DNA of 14,620 nucleotides from Rhodocyclaceae bacterium UBA6160 (GTDB taxonomy: Bacteria > Pseudomonadota > Gammaproteobacteria > Burkholderiales > Rhodocyclaceae), in contig DIUK01000016.1 in the NCBI GenBank assembly GCA_002422995.1, positions 1-14,620 on the forward strand. The letters run 5' to 3'. The position numbers and the translations under genes were made by a program. The notes under the pieces were generated by a model. It was not told the origin of the DNA. It saw nothing but the letters and a program-made list of their open reading frames with translations, and made no database searches. Of the stretch, positions 1 to 7,564 are shown piece after piece (position 1 is the first letter of the stretch; each line of letters opens with the position of its first letter).

Positions 1-764
1 GGCAGCACCGCTACCTGCTGGGCCAACTCATCAAGCGCGATGTGCTGCTGCGCTACCGGGGCGCCATGTTTGGCGTGCTGTGGATATTTTTGAGCCCGCT
101 GTTCATGCTGGTTATTTTTGCCTTTGTGTTTGGCCAGATATTCCAGGCGCGCTGGCCGCAACAAGACAGCGGCCTGCCATTCTGGCTGCTCCTGTACGCA
201 GGCCTCATCACCTTCAACATCTTTGCCGAAACGGTTTCGCGCGCGCCTGGGGCTGTGCGTGGTTACCCCAGCTTTGTCAAAAAAATCATCTTCCCGGTGC
301 ACATCCTGCCGGTGGTGCCGCTTGGGGCGGCGCTGGTGCATGGCACCTTCAACTTTTTGATCTTGCTGGTTGCGCTGGCCGTATTGGGCAAACTGCATGG
401 CCAGGTGGTGCTATTCCCGCTGCTGCTGCTGCCTGCCCTGCTGCTGGGCCTGGGGCTGTCATGGTTCATTGCCGCCTGGGGCGTATTCATCAAGGACATG
501 ACCCAGATCGTGCCCATGTTTGTGCAAATGCTGATGTTCATGTCGCCCGTGTTTTACCCGGTAAGCGCCGTGCCAGCCGTGTTGCAGCCGGTTTACCACT
601 ACAACCCCCTGAGCGCCGTGATAGAGGCCAGCCGCGCCGCCGTCACCGGCCAGCCGATTGCCTGGGGCGCCTGGGGTATCACCCTTGGCTTGTGCTTGAT
701 TGGTGCCATGCTGGGTTACGCCTTCTTTCAGCACAGCCGCGAGGAATTTGCTGATGCGCTCTGA
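1..764 (+). CDS. wzm: Polysaccharide/O-antigen ABC transporter permease (Wzm), 5' end missing
   Basis: Inner-membrane channel subunit that, with the ATPase encoded next, exports a completed undecaprenyl-linked polysaccharide to the periplasm. The reading frame is open from the left edge: codons before the GTG at 42 read in frame as QHRYLLGQLIKRD. That, followed by LLRYRGAMFGVLW, is the usual cytoplasmic amphipathic start of ABC-2 type polysaccharide exporters, so the true start lies outside the window and the GTG at 42 is not it. Several strongly hydrophobic segments follow (for example around 90-140, 310-400, 410-490, 510-570 and 670-730), and the protein ends EEFADAL, as exporters of this type do. 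The gene is clearly G+C-rich (601-660 has 43 of 60 G+C by hand count), unlike the genes after wzt. Its last 11 bases overlap the wzt start. The family assignment is secure; the exact substrate cannot be read from the sequence. Confidence 0.93.
   Translation, partial: QHRYLLGQLIKRDVLLRYRGAMFGVLWIFLSPLFMLVIFAFVFGQIFQARWPQQDSGLPFWLLLYAGLITFNIFAETVSRAPGAVRGYPSFVKKIIFPVHILPVVPLGAALVHGTFNFLILLVALAVLGKLHGQVVLFPLLLLPALLLGLGLSWFIAAWGVFIKDMTQIVPMFVQMLMFMSPVFYPVSAVPAVLQPVYHYNPLSAVIEASRAAVTGQPIAWGAWGITLGLCLIGAMLGYAFFQHSREEFADAL
741..746 (+). promoter_or_regulatory. Shine-Dalgarno site for wzt
   Basis: GAGGAA lies inside the 3' end of wzm, seven bases before ATG 754. It decides the start of wzt and shows that wzt has its own ribosome entry site despite overlapping wzm. 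Confidence 0.75.
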
Positions 765-1986
765 TGTGGCCATTTCGGTCAAAAACCTGACCAAGACTTA
801 CCGGATTTTTGGGCATCCAGGGGATCGGATCAAACAGGCGCTGACTTTTGGGCAGAAGCAGTTTCACAAGGAATTTACTGCACTGCGAGACGTGTCGTTT
901 GAGATCAAAAAGGGGGAGACCGTCGGCATCATCGGGCGCAATGGGTCAGGCAAGAGCACCTTGTTGCAACTGATTTGCGGCATCCTGAAACCGACCTCGG
1001 GTTCAGTGGAAGTCAATGGACGAATTTCAGCGCTGCTAGAGTTGGGGGCGGGGTTTAACCCGGAATTCACCGGGCGGGAAAATGTGTATTTTCAGGGGGT
1101 AGTGATAGGGATCGCGAAGGAGGCAATGGAATTGCTCTTCGACGATATCGCCGCATTCGCAGATATTGGCGACTTTATTGATCAACCGGTACGGACTTAT
1201 TCGAGTGGAATGTTTGTGAGACTGGCCTTTGCCGTCGCAATATTCGTAGAGCCGGATATCCTCGTGGTCGATGAAGCACTTGCTGTAGGAGACTCTGAAT
1301 TTCAAATAAAGTGTCTCAATAGGCTACAGAGTCTAGTGGCTGATGGGACTACGCTCTTGTTTGTTTCCCACAACATATATCAAATACGCCGTCTATGTCA
1401 GCGCGTTTTTTATTTACAAAATGGATCTCTACGAATTGATGGAAAAACCAATTTGGCCATTGAGGCCTACGAGAATTCTTGCCCTGTTGATGCAAATGGT
1501 CAAGCCAGTCACGATAAGTCAGTCATCGCACAGTCACCGGAATTCAGTTTTACCTCGATCGGCATTGAGATTGAAAGAAGTGAGACGAATGATAAGACTC
1601 CAACCATTCCTGAAAAAGTCAGTTTCACTCTTCGAATCGAGTATTCCATTGCGAACGTTTTACTTAATGGATTGCAGATCGGTCTAATCTTGAAAACACA
1701 GGATGGTCAACGTATATTTGGATTAACGTCTGTTCTTGACGAGATCGATCTACCTTCCATTGCCGGACGTCATGTCGTAAAGGTTGAGTTTAATCCGAAT
1801 CTCTTATTACCAGGTCGTTACTTGATTGGTGTGTCAGCCTTTGATATCGACTACAAGCATCAATATGGATTTCTGGAGCCAGCGGTCCTATTCAGAATAA
1901 AACCAGTTTTCAGCAATGGGTTAAATGCAGTGGGCACAGTTTCTCTTCCTAGACGCTGGCACATTGACCCCTCCGACAAAGTCTAG
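754..1986 (+). CDS. wzt: O-antigen ABC transporter ATP-binding protein (Wzt) with C-terminal glycan-recognition domain
   Basis: ATPase that powers Wzm-dependent export; 410 residues. ATG 754 is chosen over upstream GTG codons because GAGGAA lies 7 bases before it and the protein then starts MRSDVAISVKNLTKTY, as Wzt proteins do. The ABC domain shows Walker A GRNGSGKS at residues 61-68, signature YSSGM at 149-153, Walker B LVVDE at 170-174 and the switch histidine at 206. Residues from about 265 to the end form a beta-rich region consistent with the Wzt C-terminal carbohydrate-binding domain, which in E. coli O8/O9a-type systems (established knowledge) recognises the modified chain end. Hand-counted G+C falls from 36 of 60 (901-960 and 1021-1080) to about 22 of 60 (1381-1440) within the gene, so the two domains may have different histories. 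It overlaps wzm by 11 bases and leads a tightly packed operon. Confidence 0.95.
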   Translation: MRSDVAISVKNLTKTYRIFGHPGDRIKQALTFGQKQFHKEFTALRDVSFEIKKGETVGIIGRNGSGKSTLLQLICGILKPTSGSVEVNGRISALLELGAGFNPEFTGRENVYFQGVVIGIAKEAMELLFDDIAAFADIGDFIDQPVRTYSSGMFVRLAFAVAIFVEPDILVVDEALAVGDSEFQIKCLNRLQSLVADGTTLLFVSHNIYQIRRLCQRVFYLQNGSLRIDGKTNLAIEAYENSCPVDANGQASHDKSVIAQSPEFSFTSIGIEIERSETNDKTPTIPEKVSFTLRIEYSIANVLLNGLQIGLILKTQDGQRIFGLTSVLDEIDLPSIAGRHVVKVEFNPNLLLPGRYLIGVSAFDIDYKHQYGFLEPAVLFRIKPVFSNGLNAVGTVSLPRRWHIDPSDKV

Positions 1987-1988
1987 TC

Positions 1989-3095
1989 ATGCTTGCTGTA
2001 CATATCGCTATCACCCCACTTGCAGGAAGCCCAATCCGGATAGTTGGAGCCCTATGCAAACACACACAATGGCGTGCTCGGCTAATCGTGCTGAATCCTA
2101 ATGCTTACGGTACAAGAACTTTTGAAAATGATCTTCTATGGGAAAGGGATCGTGCCGAGGCACTTTCCTGCCTTGAGCAGGCTGATATCTTGCATTTTCA
2201 TCACTACTTTGAGTTAAACAACAATCAGTTCAATTTCGACTTCACGAAATTGAACAAAATTTGTGTACGTCAATTTCATTCCAGCCCTTTACATATCACG
2301 GGTGGAAACCATGCAGAGATCAAAAACGTCATTAACTCCTCGATTGCTCAACTTGTGATTACCCAATACCCCGAGCGCTATTTCCCCAATGCTCGCTTGG
2401 TACCAAATCTCGTCCCACTAGAAAATCCAGAGTACAAGCCTTTAGTCAAATGCTCCGCCGACGCTGATATCACAATATTCTTCGCCCCATCTTCAAATTA
2501 TTCGGCTTGGGAATTCTCAGATCCTATGGCACGTTGGGCAACAAAGGGGGCGCCTGAAACAATCACAATGCTCCTTCATCTCGCGCAGGCCCTGCCTAAG
2601 ATAAAAGTTGATATCCGTCGTGACATCCCCCACGCCCAATGCCTCGGGGCTCGACAGCACGCGGACATTTCCATCGATGAATTGGTTACTGGAAGCTTTC
2701 ATCTCTCGAGTTTAGAAGGCATGGCACAGGGGGTTCCGACTCTGGCATATCTAGATGGCCGAACGCGTGATGTATTGGCTCAATTCACTGGCACAAACAA
2801 TAATCCTTGGATTAATTGCTGCCTTGAGGCCGCTCCTGACGCAATCAAGGCAATGGTGAAAGATCCAGAATTTCGCCTAGCCAAAGGGAGGGAGGTGCGC
2901 GTCTGGATGGAAAGGTACTGGAATGACTCTGCGATGGTAAAGCACTATGTAGATGCATACGAGACCTTAATTGAAACGAACGGGGCCAGATTCCCTACTA
3001 GATTCGATCTGAGCAAACTACTGACCAAATGGCAGATCCAGACACAACATGACCTAGCGTGGCGAATCCGACGTTTCAGACAAAAATGGAAATGA
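1989..3095 (+). CDS. GT-B-like glycosyltransferase (GT4-like), O-antigen cluster
   Basis: Predicted cytoplasmic sugar transferase of 368 residues, probably adding a residue to the growing lipid-linked chain. ATG 1989 follows the wzt stop by two bases with no clear Shine-Dalgarno site, so translation is probably coupled. The clearest family signal is in the C-terminal half: ADISIDEL, then a stretch with Glu243 in SSLEGMAQGVPTLAYLD, corresponding to the nucleotide-sugar-binding end of GT-B enzymes (acidic residue followed by a small-residue loop). The N-terminal half has alternating hydrophobic strands (ADILHFHHYF, IAQLVITQYPE) consistent with a Rossmann-like acceptor domain. The classic E-x7-E pair of GT4 is not evident, so this is a diverged member. 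Donor, acceptor and linkage cannot be told. The gene is markedly A+T-rich (2221-2280 has 18 of 60 G+C). Its stop overlaps the next gene's ATG as ATGA. Confidence 0.7.
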   Translation: MLAVHIAITPLAGSPIRIVGALCKHTQWRARLIVLNPNAYGTRTFENDLLWERDRAEALSCLEQADILHFHHYFELNNNQFNFDFTKLNKICVRQFHSSPLHITGGNHAEIKNVINSSIAQLVITQYPERYFPNARLVPNLVPLENPEYKPLVKCSADADITIFFAPSSNYSAWEFSDPMARWATKGAPETITMLLHLAQALPKIKVDIRRDIPHAQCLGARQHADISIDELVTGSFHLSSLEGMAQGVPTLAYLDGRTRDVLAQFTGTNNNPWINCCLEAAPDAIKAMVKDPEFRLAKGREVRVWMERYWNDSAMVKHYVDAYETLIETNGARFPTRFDLSKLLTKWQIQTQHDLAWRIRRFRQKWK

Positions 3096-5281
3096 ATGAT
3101 CTAGCCTTCGCACACCAAGTCTTGTCCGCTTGCGGAACGGGACGTATCCTTCATGTCGGCTGCGGTATGGGGACTCTTGTGCGGCAGTTACTCAAGCAAA
3201 GTGCTGACGCTATTGGCGTGGACGTTTCATCAGATGCTGTAGCACACTGCAATCGTTTCATGCCTGGCCGGTTTTATGTTGGATCAGTACTTGCTCTGCC
3301 ATTTCCTGATGGTAGTTTCGATACCTTGGTAAGCACAGATTGCCTCGAACATCTCGCGCCAGAAGATGTTGCACGAGCTTTGGTGGAAATGCACAGAGTC
3401 TGCCGACGGAATCTTTTCTTGTGTGTCGCTACCAGACCCGACAGAAATGGCCATTGGCACCTCACTATCGAACAGCGCGAGTGGTGGGAAGATGCTGCCT
3501 TTACGGTTGGTTTTCGAAAGCACCCCCATTATTACGAGATCACGCCGTACTATGCGCTGGAAACGGAAGGCAACAGCATTACCATTCCGCTGGAAAAAGT
3601 CCCCGCCGATGCTCTAACCCGGTATCCGCTAAGTGCACTGCTTGAGCACCGTGATCTGCACATGGACATGTCACGCGAATCCGGTCGCCGTTCGGATGCC
3701 CTGATGGCGCGTTACCAGTTGGCGGCAAACTACATCCGAGATGGGGACACGGTACTTGATGCGGCCTGTGGCATGGGCTACGGTAGCCACTTGCTGGCCT
3801 TGCAAAGCACAGCGACGGAAGTCATTGGCGCTGATCTTGACCCTGAAGGTATCGCTTACGCCTCACAGAGCTTTGCCGCCAAAGAGGGTCGACTTTCATT
3901 TCGCATTGCGGACGCCCAGAGATTGGACTTCTTGCCCGACAACTCTATCGACATTTTTGTTTCTTTTGAAACATTGGAGCATGTTCCTCACCCCCAGCAA
4001 TTGATTGCTGAGGCCAAGCGAGTTTTACGGCCTAGCGGTCGCTTCATTGTCAGCGTACCTAACTTGTGGGTGGATGAAACCGGCAGAGATCCAAACCCAC
4101 ATCATCTTCAGATATACGACTGGGGGAGGCTGTATGAAGAGATATCTTCCTCATTCCTGGTTGAAGCGGCTTTCGCACAGACGGCAGGGGGTGGCATGAA
4201 GCTCAGCAGTCATCCTCGACGCATGCAGCCCTTGGTGGTGACTCCTAAGCAAGACGTCCCGGCGGAATGGTGGATCGTAGTGGCGATGAAAGATCCCGTC
4301 CAAGGCTCGGTGGTTGAGTATCAGGAAACGTCACTGAATTTGGGCGGTGCTCCTCCCAACATCGCAGCATTTGCGCGCGACTATGCCAACCCCTGGCTGG
4401 TTAAAGGCATGGTATCCATCGGTTGGCGCTGTACCAACGAGGAGTTGATTGAACGGATGGCTGAGAAGGTACTTACGAACTCCCCCAGTAAAGTTGACAA
4501 AGGAGCGGCACTTTGTGTCCTGGCGTATCGAGTACTGTCCTCAAAGTCGCGCCTAGAGCCCGAAACCATTTCGACCCTGGCAGAAGAAATCGACTGCTAT
4601 GTTCGGGAAGGCAACGGCGACCATCCACAAGAGTTGCGCTGGATCGTTTCCAATCTCTACGTCAAGGGACTACTGTTTAATGCCACTGGGGATCGCGTAA
4701 AAGCCCTGGAGGCTTTCCAGTGCTGTGCAAATCGAGATCCACTGATATACAGCCCATTGCTTGCAACCAAGACCGTTTCAGCCTGCTGGCAATCTGGTCT
4801 GATTTCTTTTTACGACCAGAACCTCGATGCTGCACGGACATATTGGGTCAAGGGCATTGAATTGACAGAAAAAGCTCTGCATGGTGATTGGCGAGAAATT
4901 TACGGGACGCTGGAATATCCGTTTACCTTCGGTCTCAAGGAGGCAATTGAAATTCTGGATCTCGCCGCAAATTGCGCCGATGCGATCCACCACACCGCCA
5001 TACACGGACTCACTAAAGGCTTGCCATCGAAAAACACCCCTGTGCGTCGCTTGAACGATATTGAGCAATGCCTCACTCAAAGCGAAAGTCAACTCGCCAG
5101 CCTGCAGAGCTCGCCTGCTGGACGACTTCAGCGCGCCATCGAGGAAAAGGCTCCCCCTCTTCGCAAATATCTGCGCATCGCTTATCTGCTTTCCCTGATT
5201 TTGTTACCGAATTCGTTCACGCGACTCCTAGAACCATTGAAGAAACGCTTTGATAGGCATAGTCAGTCGAGTTCGTCATGA
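3092..5281 (+). CDS. Bifunctional SAM-dependent methyltransferase with TPR-like region and C-terminal coiled coil
   Basis: A 729-residue protein with two class I SAM-methyltransferase domains (Methyltransf_11 type). Domain one shows the SAM-binding loop ILHVGCGMGTL at residues 19-29, an acidic strand end IGVDVS, and LPFPDGSFDTLVSTDCLEHL. Domain two shows VLDAACGMGYGS at about 221-232, IGADLD, and FVSFETLEHV followed by VLRPSGRFIVSVPN. After about residue 440 comes a mainly helical region resembling TPR repeats (AYRVLSSK, ATGDRVKALEAFQCCAN). Then come a short coiled-coil-like stretch (about 654-683, ESQLASLQ) and a hydrophobic helix YLRIAYLLSLILL (693-705) with a basic tail. ATG 3092 is preferred because it forms an ATGA overlap with the previous stop; ATG 3086 or GTG 3059 are in-frame alternatives. 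Its position behind wzm/wzt suggests glycan methylation, possibly chain capping; that role is inference. Confidence 0.85.
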   Translation: MNDLAFAHQVLSACGTGRILHVGCGMGTLVRQLLKQSADAIGVDVSSDAVAHCNRFMPGRFYVGSVLALPFPDGSFDTLVSTDCLEHLAPEDVARALVEMHRVCRRNLFLCVATRPDRNGHWHLTIEQREWWEDAAFTVGFRKHPHYYEITPYYALETEGNSITIPLEKVPADALTRYPLSALLEHRDLHMDMSRESGRRSDALMARYQLAANYIRDGDTVLDAACGMGYGSHLLALQSTATEVIGADLDPEGIAYASQSFAAKEGRLSFRIADAQRLDFLPDNSIDIFVSFETLEHVPHPQQLIAEAKRVLRPSGRFIVSVPNLWVDETGRDPNPHHLQIYDWGRLYEEISSSFLVEAAFAQTAGGGMKLSSHPRRMQPLVVTPKQDVPAEWWIVVAMKDPVQGSVVEYQETSLNLGGAPPNIAAFARDYANPWLVKGMVSIGWRCTNEELIERMAEKVLTNSPSKVDKGAALCVLAYRVLSSKSRLEPETISTLAEEIDCYVREGNGDHPQELRWIVSNLYVKGLLFNATGDRVKALEAFQCCANRDPLIYSPLLATKTVSACWQSGLISFYDQNLDAARTYWVKGIELTEKALHGDWREIYGTLEYPFTFGLKEAIEILDLAANCADAIHHTAIHGLTKGLPSKNTPVRRLNDIEQCLTQSESQLASLQSSPAGRLQRAIEEKAPPLRKYLRIAYLLSLILLPNSFTRLLEPLKKRFDRHSQSSSS

Positions 5282-6027
5282 AGAAGCCCGACTTAACAGC
5301 TATCGTCACCTTTCATGGTGAACGCGAACTGGCCCAAATATCAATCAATTCAATTGTTCGCACTCGCGCGGCGATTGAGAGGATTGGTGTAGAAGTTGAA
5401 ACGATATTCATGTTAGATTGTGCTGACGATCTCACGCGTCTGTACGTCGTGAATCATCCGGCGAGGAGGCCGCAAGATCGAATTATTGAAGTTTGTTACG
5501 GCGATCTATCGGCTTCGCGTAACGACGCCATTGCTAGAGCCAATGGCCAGTGCCTTGCAATCTTTGATGGTGATGACCTCTACTCCGAAAAGTGGCTTCT
5601 TAATGCCTTTTTGCGCTATCAGGAGGATGGACGTCAACATGTTTATCACCCGGAGATCATTATCTCTTTTGATGCAGTGCGAAATTACAATTTCGAGGTC
5701 GATCAGAGAGGCAAGCAGTTCGACCCACTGAACCTGCTGATGACAAACTACTGGTGCTCTTGCTCATTCGCTGACCGTCAAACATTCCTTGATCACCCAT
5801 ACGTACCAAAAGATAGTTTGGATTGCGGTTTTGGCTTTGAGGACTGGCACTGGAATTGCGACACTGTCGCATCCGGGCTAGAGCATCGGATCGTCCCCGA
5901 AACGGCCCTCTTCTATCGACGCAAGCGCGTTGGATCACTCGGCTCTACCGATAAGGAAGCATTTCGCATCATTCGTCCGACCCGGCTCTTTTCTTTGTAT
6001 CCTGACGCGTCACACAAGCAGAATTAA
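5278..6027 (+). CDS. Glycosyltransferase family 2 (GT-A fold)
   Basis: Predicted cytoplasmic inverting glycosyltransferase of 249 residues. The start shares an ATGA overlap with the previous stop. It opens LTAIVTFHGERELAQISINSI, the first strand and helix of the GT2 nucleotide-binding fold. It then has SASRNDAIARANGQCLAIFDGDD, in which Asp97-Gly-Asp99-Asp100 is the metal/nucleotide-sugar DxD region, and GFEDWHW with Glu188-Asp189-Trp190, the usual GT2 catalytic-base region. There are no membrane segments. Length is typical of a single-domain GT2. Its place among Wzm/Wzt-linked genes suggests O-antigen assembly; the sugar and acceptor are unknown. Codon use and base composition resemble the adjacent genes. 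Confidence 0.85.
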   Translation: MKKPDLTAIVTFHGERELAQISINSIVRTRAAIERIGVEVETIFMLDCADDLTRLYVVNHPARRPQDRIIEVCYGDLSASRNDAIARANGQCLAIFDGDDLYSEKWLLNAFLRYQEDGRQHVYHPEIIISFDAVRNYNFEVDQRGKQFDPLNLLMTNYWCSCSFADRQTFLDHPYVPKDSLDCGFGFEDWHWNCDTVASGLEHRIVPETALFYRRKRVGSLGSTDKEAFRIIRPTRLFSLYPDASHKQN

Positions 6028-6030
6028 CAC

Positions 6031-7488
6031 ATGGTGAAAAATTTTCTGTTCGGCGTGGCCCTCAGTGTCTACCGATTCCTTTCAGCACAGCTGTTTCCGC
6101 GCTTGCCAAGCCAAACACGGGTGAAGCTCATCACACTGATCTATCGCTTAGGGCTACGGTTTTTCCCGGGGCGAGTCCGCTCCGATGCTGCACCTCTTCA
6201 GACGATCAATCTTCGCATACCGTCTACTAGGGCTAAGCCTTTGCCGGAATGGGTATTCGATGAAATGCGTGCCCTCTCGGAATTTGAGCCCTTACTTAAC
6301 CCCAGCATTCAATGGCGGTCAATAGCTGCATGTGCAGACACACCTGACTATTCGCTGCCAGGACATGTCTATGCCCAGCTGAGCAAAACCGTCAACAGGT
6401 ATTTTGCTCACATCGTTGTCGTTCCCTGGCTGAAAAGGGGCGGCGCCGATCTCGGAACACTCCACTGGGCACGAGCCCTGGCTTCGATCACCGCAGGCAA
6501 GGATGTCATGGTCATCGCCACGGAAACTGCAGATTCCCCATGGCAGGAGAAATTGCCGCCATCGGTCACATTTCTGGATTTTGGCAAATTAGCAAAAGAG
6601 TTGTCCCTGCATGAGCGAAGTGTTGTGCTGGGGCGATTGCTGGTACAGCATCCCCCACAGACTTTGCATATCATTAACTCGTTTGCAGGATGGTTGACCG
6701 TTGAGCGGTATGGTGCCGCGATACGCGCTAAAAGCAAGATATTTGCCTCAGTTTACTGCGATGACTTTGCCGTCGATGGGGTACCGCGTGGTTACGGTCG
6801 CACGGCGCTTCCAAAGACCTTGCAATATCTCGATCGCATTTTTTCAGACAATACTATTTATCCGCAAAGGCTCCACTTGGAACTTGGTCTTCCTATGGAT
6901 CTTTTCAGGACAATTTACTTTCCCTCTCCAGTTGGTGATGCAGAGGATATCTACAGCGCAAATTCGAATTGCGTCTTATGGGCAAGCCGTCTGGATCGCC
7001 AGAAACGTCCTGACCTGCTTTACGCCATAGCTGCCCAAATGCCGGAATTAAAGTTCTATGTTTATGGTGAACCACTTATGGATGACGGCAAGAAATGGCA
7101 ACGAAAATTGCGATCGTTGCCCAACGTCAAGCTCGCCGGCGGCTTCGACGGCTTCAGTGCACTCACGTCACACCAGCAACAGTATTTTGCTTTCCTGTAC
7201 ACATCAGCATGGGATGGTCTTCCAAATGTATTGCTAGAAGCAACTGCCGCATCCCTGCCGATCGTAGCCTCCAGTGTCGGAGGAATTTCGGATCTAATTA
7301 CGACCGAGTCAGGTTTCCCGGTCAGTAATTTTGAGGATATCAATGCTTATGTATCTAACTTGCGTGACTTATACCGGAATCCGGAGGAAGGTCAGAAACG
7401 ATTGAATTGCGCTAGGCAAATCCTTAGGCAACGTCACTCGTTTGAAGCTTTTTCCGCTTCTGTTAAGACTGATATTTTCGGCCACTAA
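6031..7488 (+). CDS. Glycosyltransferase family 4 (GT-B fold) with N-terminal extension
   Basis: Predicted glycosyltransferase of 485 residues, last gene of the + strand operon; ATG 6031 follows the previous stop by three bases. Residues 1 to about 126 precede the GT-B fold. The first 50 of these are basic and amphipathic (FLFGVALSVYRFLSAQLFPRL), which may hold the enzyme at the membrane or to partners. The GT-B part starts at His127 (HIVVVPWLKRGGADLGTL, with the glycine-rich loop). The GT4 domain shows WASRLDRQKRPDLL and the donor-binding stretch TSAWDGLPNVLLEATAASLPIVASSVGG. In this stretch the usual first Glu of E-x7-E is Asp395, with Glu403 conserved. It probably extends the O-antigen or joins it to the initiating sugar; its specificity cannot be predicted. 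It ends in TAA just before the convergent junction. Confidence 0.87.
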   Translation: MVKNFLFGVALSVYRFLSAQLFPRLPSQTRVKLITLIYRLGLRFFPGRVRSDAAPLQTINLRIPSTRAKPLPEWVFDEMRALSEFEPLLNPSIQWRSIAACADTPDYSLPGHVYAQLSKTVNRYFAHIVVVPWLKRGGADLGTLHWARALASITAGKDVMVIATETADSPWQEKLPPSVTFLDFGKLAKELSLHERSVVLGRLLVQHPPQTLHIINSFAGWLTVERYGAAIRAKSKIFASVYCDDFAVDGVPRGYGRTALPKTLQYLDRIFSDNTIYPQRLHLELGLPMDLFRTIYFPSPVGDAEDIYSANSNCVLWASRLDRQKRPDLLYAIAAQMPELKFYVYGEPLMDDGKKWQRKLRSLPNVKLAGGFDGFSALTSHQQQYFAFLYTSAWDGLPNVLLEATAASLPIVASSVGGISDLITTESGFPVSNFEDINAYVSNLRDLYRNPEEGQKRLNCARQILRQRHSFEAFSASVKTDIFGH

Positions 7489-7564
7489 ACACATGTTGTC
7501 GGCTAAGGCAAAGATGGTGCCCGTTACACAACTCGCTTTTCACGAATGGCAAGGGCCTGTCGGA
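7489..7564. other. Convergent intergenic junction
   Basis: Seventy-six bases separate the stop of the + strand operon from the stop of the - strand operon. I see no G+C-rich hairpin with a T tract on either strand. A small inverted repeat (GGATCA / TGATCC, 7562-7577, loop TGTC) overlaps the - strand stop codon but lacks a T run. Termination here may be Rho-dependent, or the two transcripts may overlap. Confidence 0.5.

Larger units (their letters stand above)
1300..7488. other. A+T-richer segment: probable exchanged glycan cassette
   Basis: Hand counts of 60-base lines give 43 G+C at 601-660 and 36 at 1021-1080, but 22 at 1381-1440, 23 at 1681-1740 and 18 at 2221-2280. In the right block 10921-10980 has 41. 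The drop starts inside wzt after the ATPase motifs and persists through most of the + strand operon, with the methyltransferase gene somewhat richer. O-antigen genes commonly show this pattern through horizontal exchange. The right-hand boundary is approximate; I set it at the end of the + strand operon, though the neighbouring - strand GT2 gene is intermediate. Confidence 0.55.

Noticed and set aside
80..754. 224-codon open frame overlapping wzm in another frame
   Set aside because: Shadow frame in G+C-rich DNA, rich in Ala/Arg/Pro/His; the wzm frame has the expected membrane segments and family start.
3059..3091. GTG 3059 start for the methyltransferase
   Set aside because: It has no ribosome site and lies deep inside the previous gene, while ATG 3092 gives a standard ATGA overlap.
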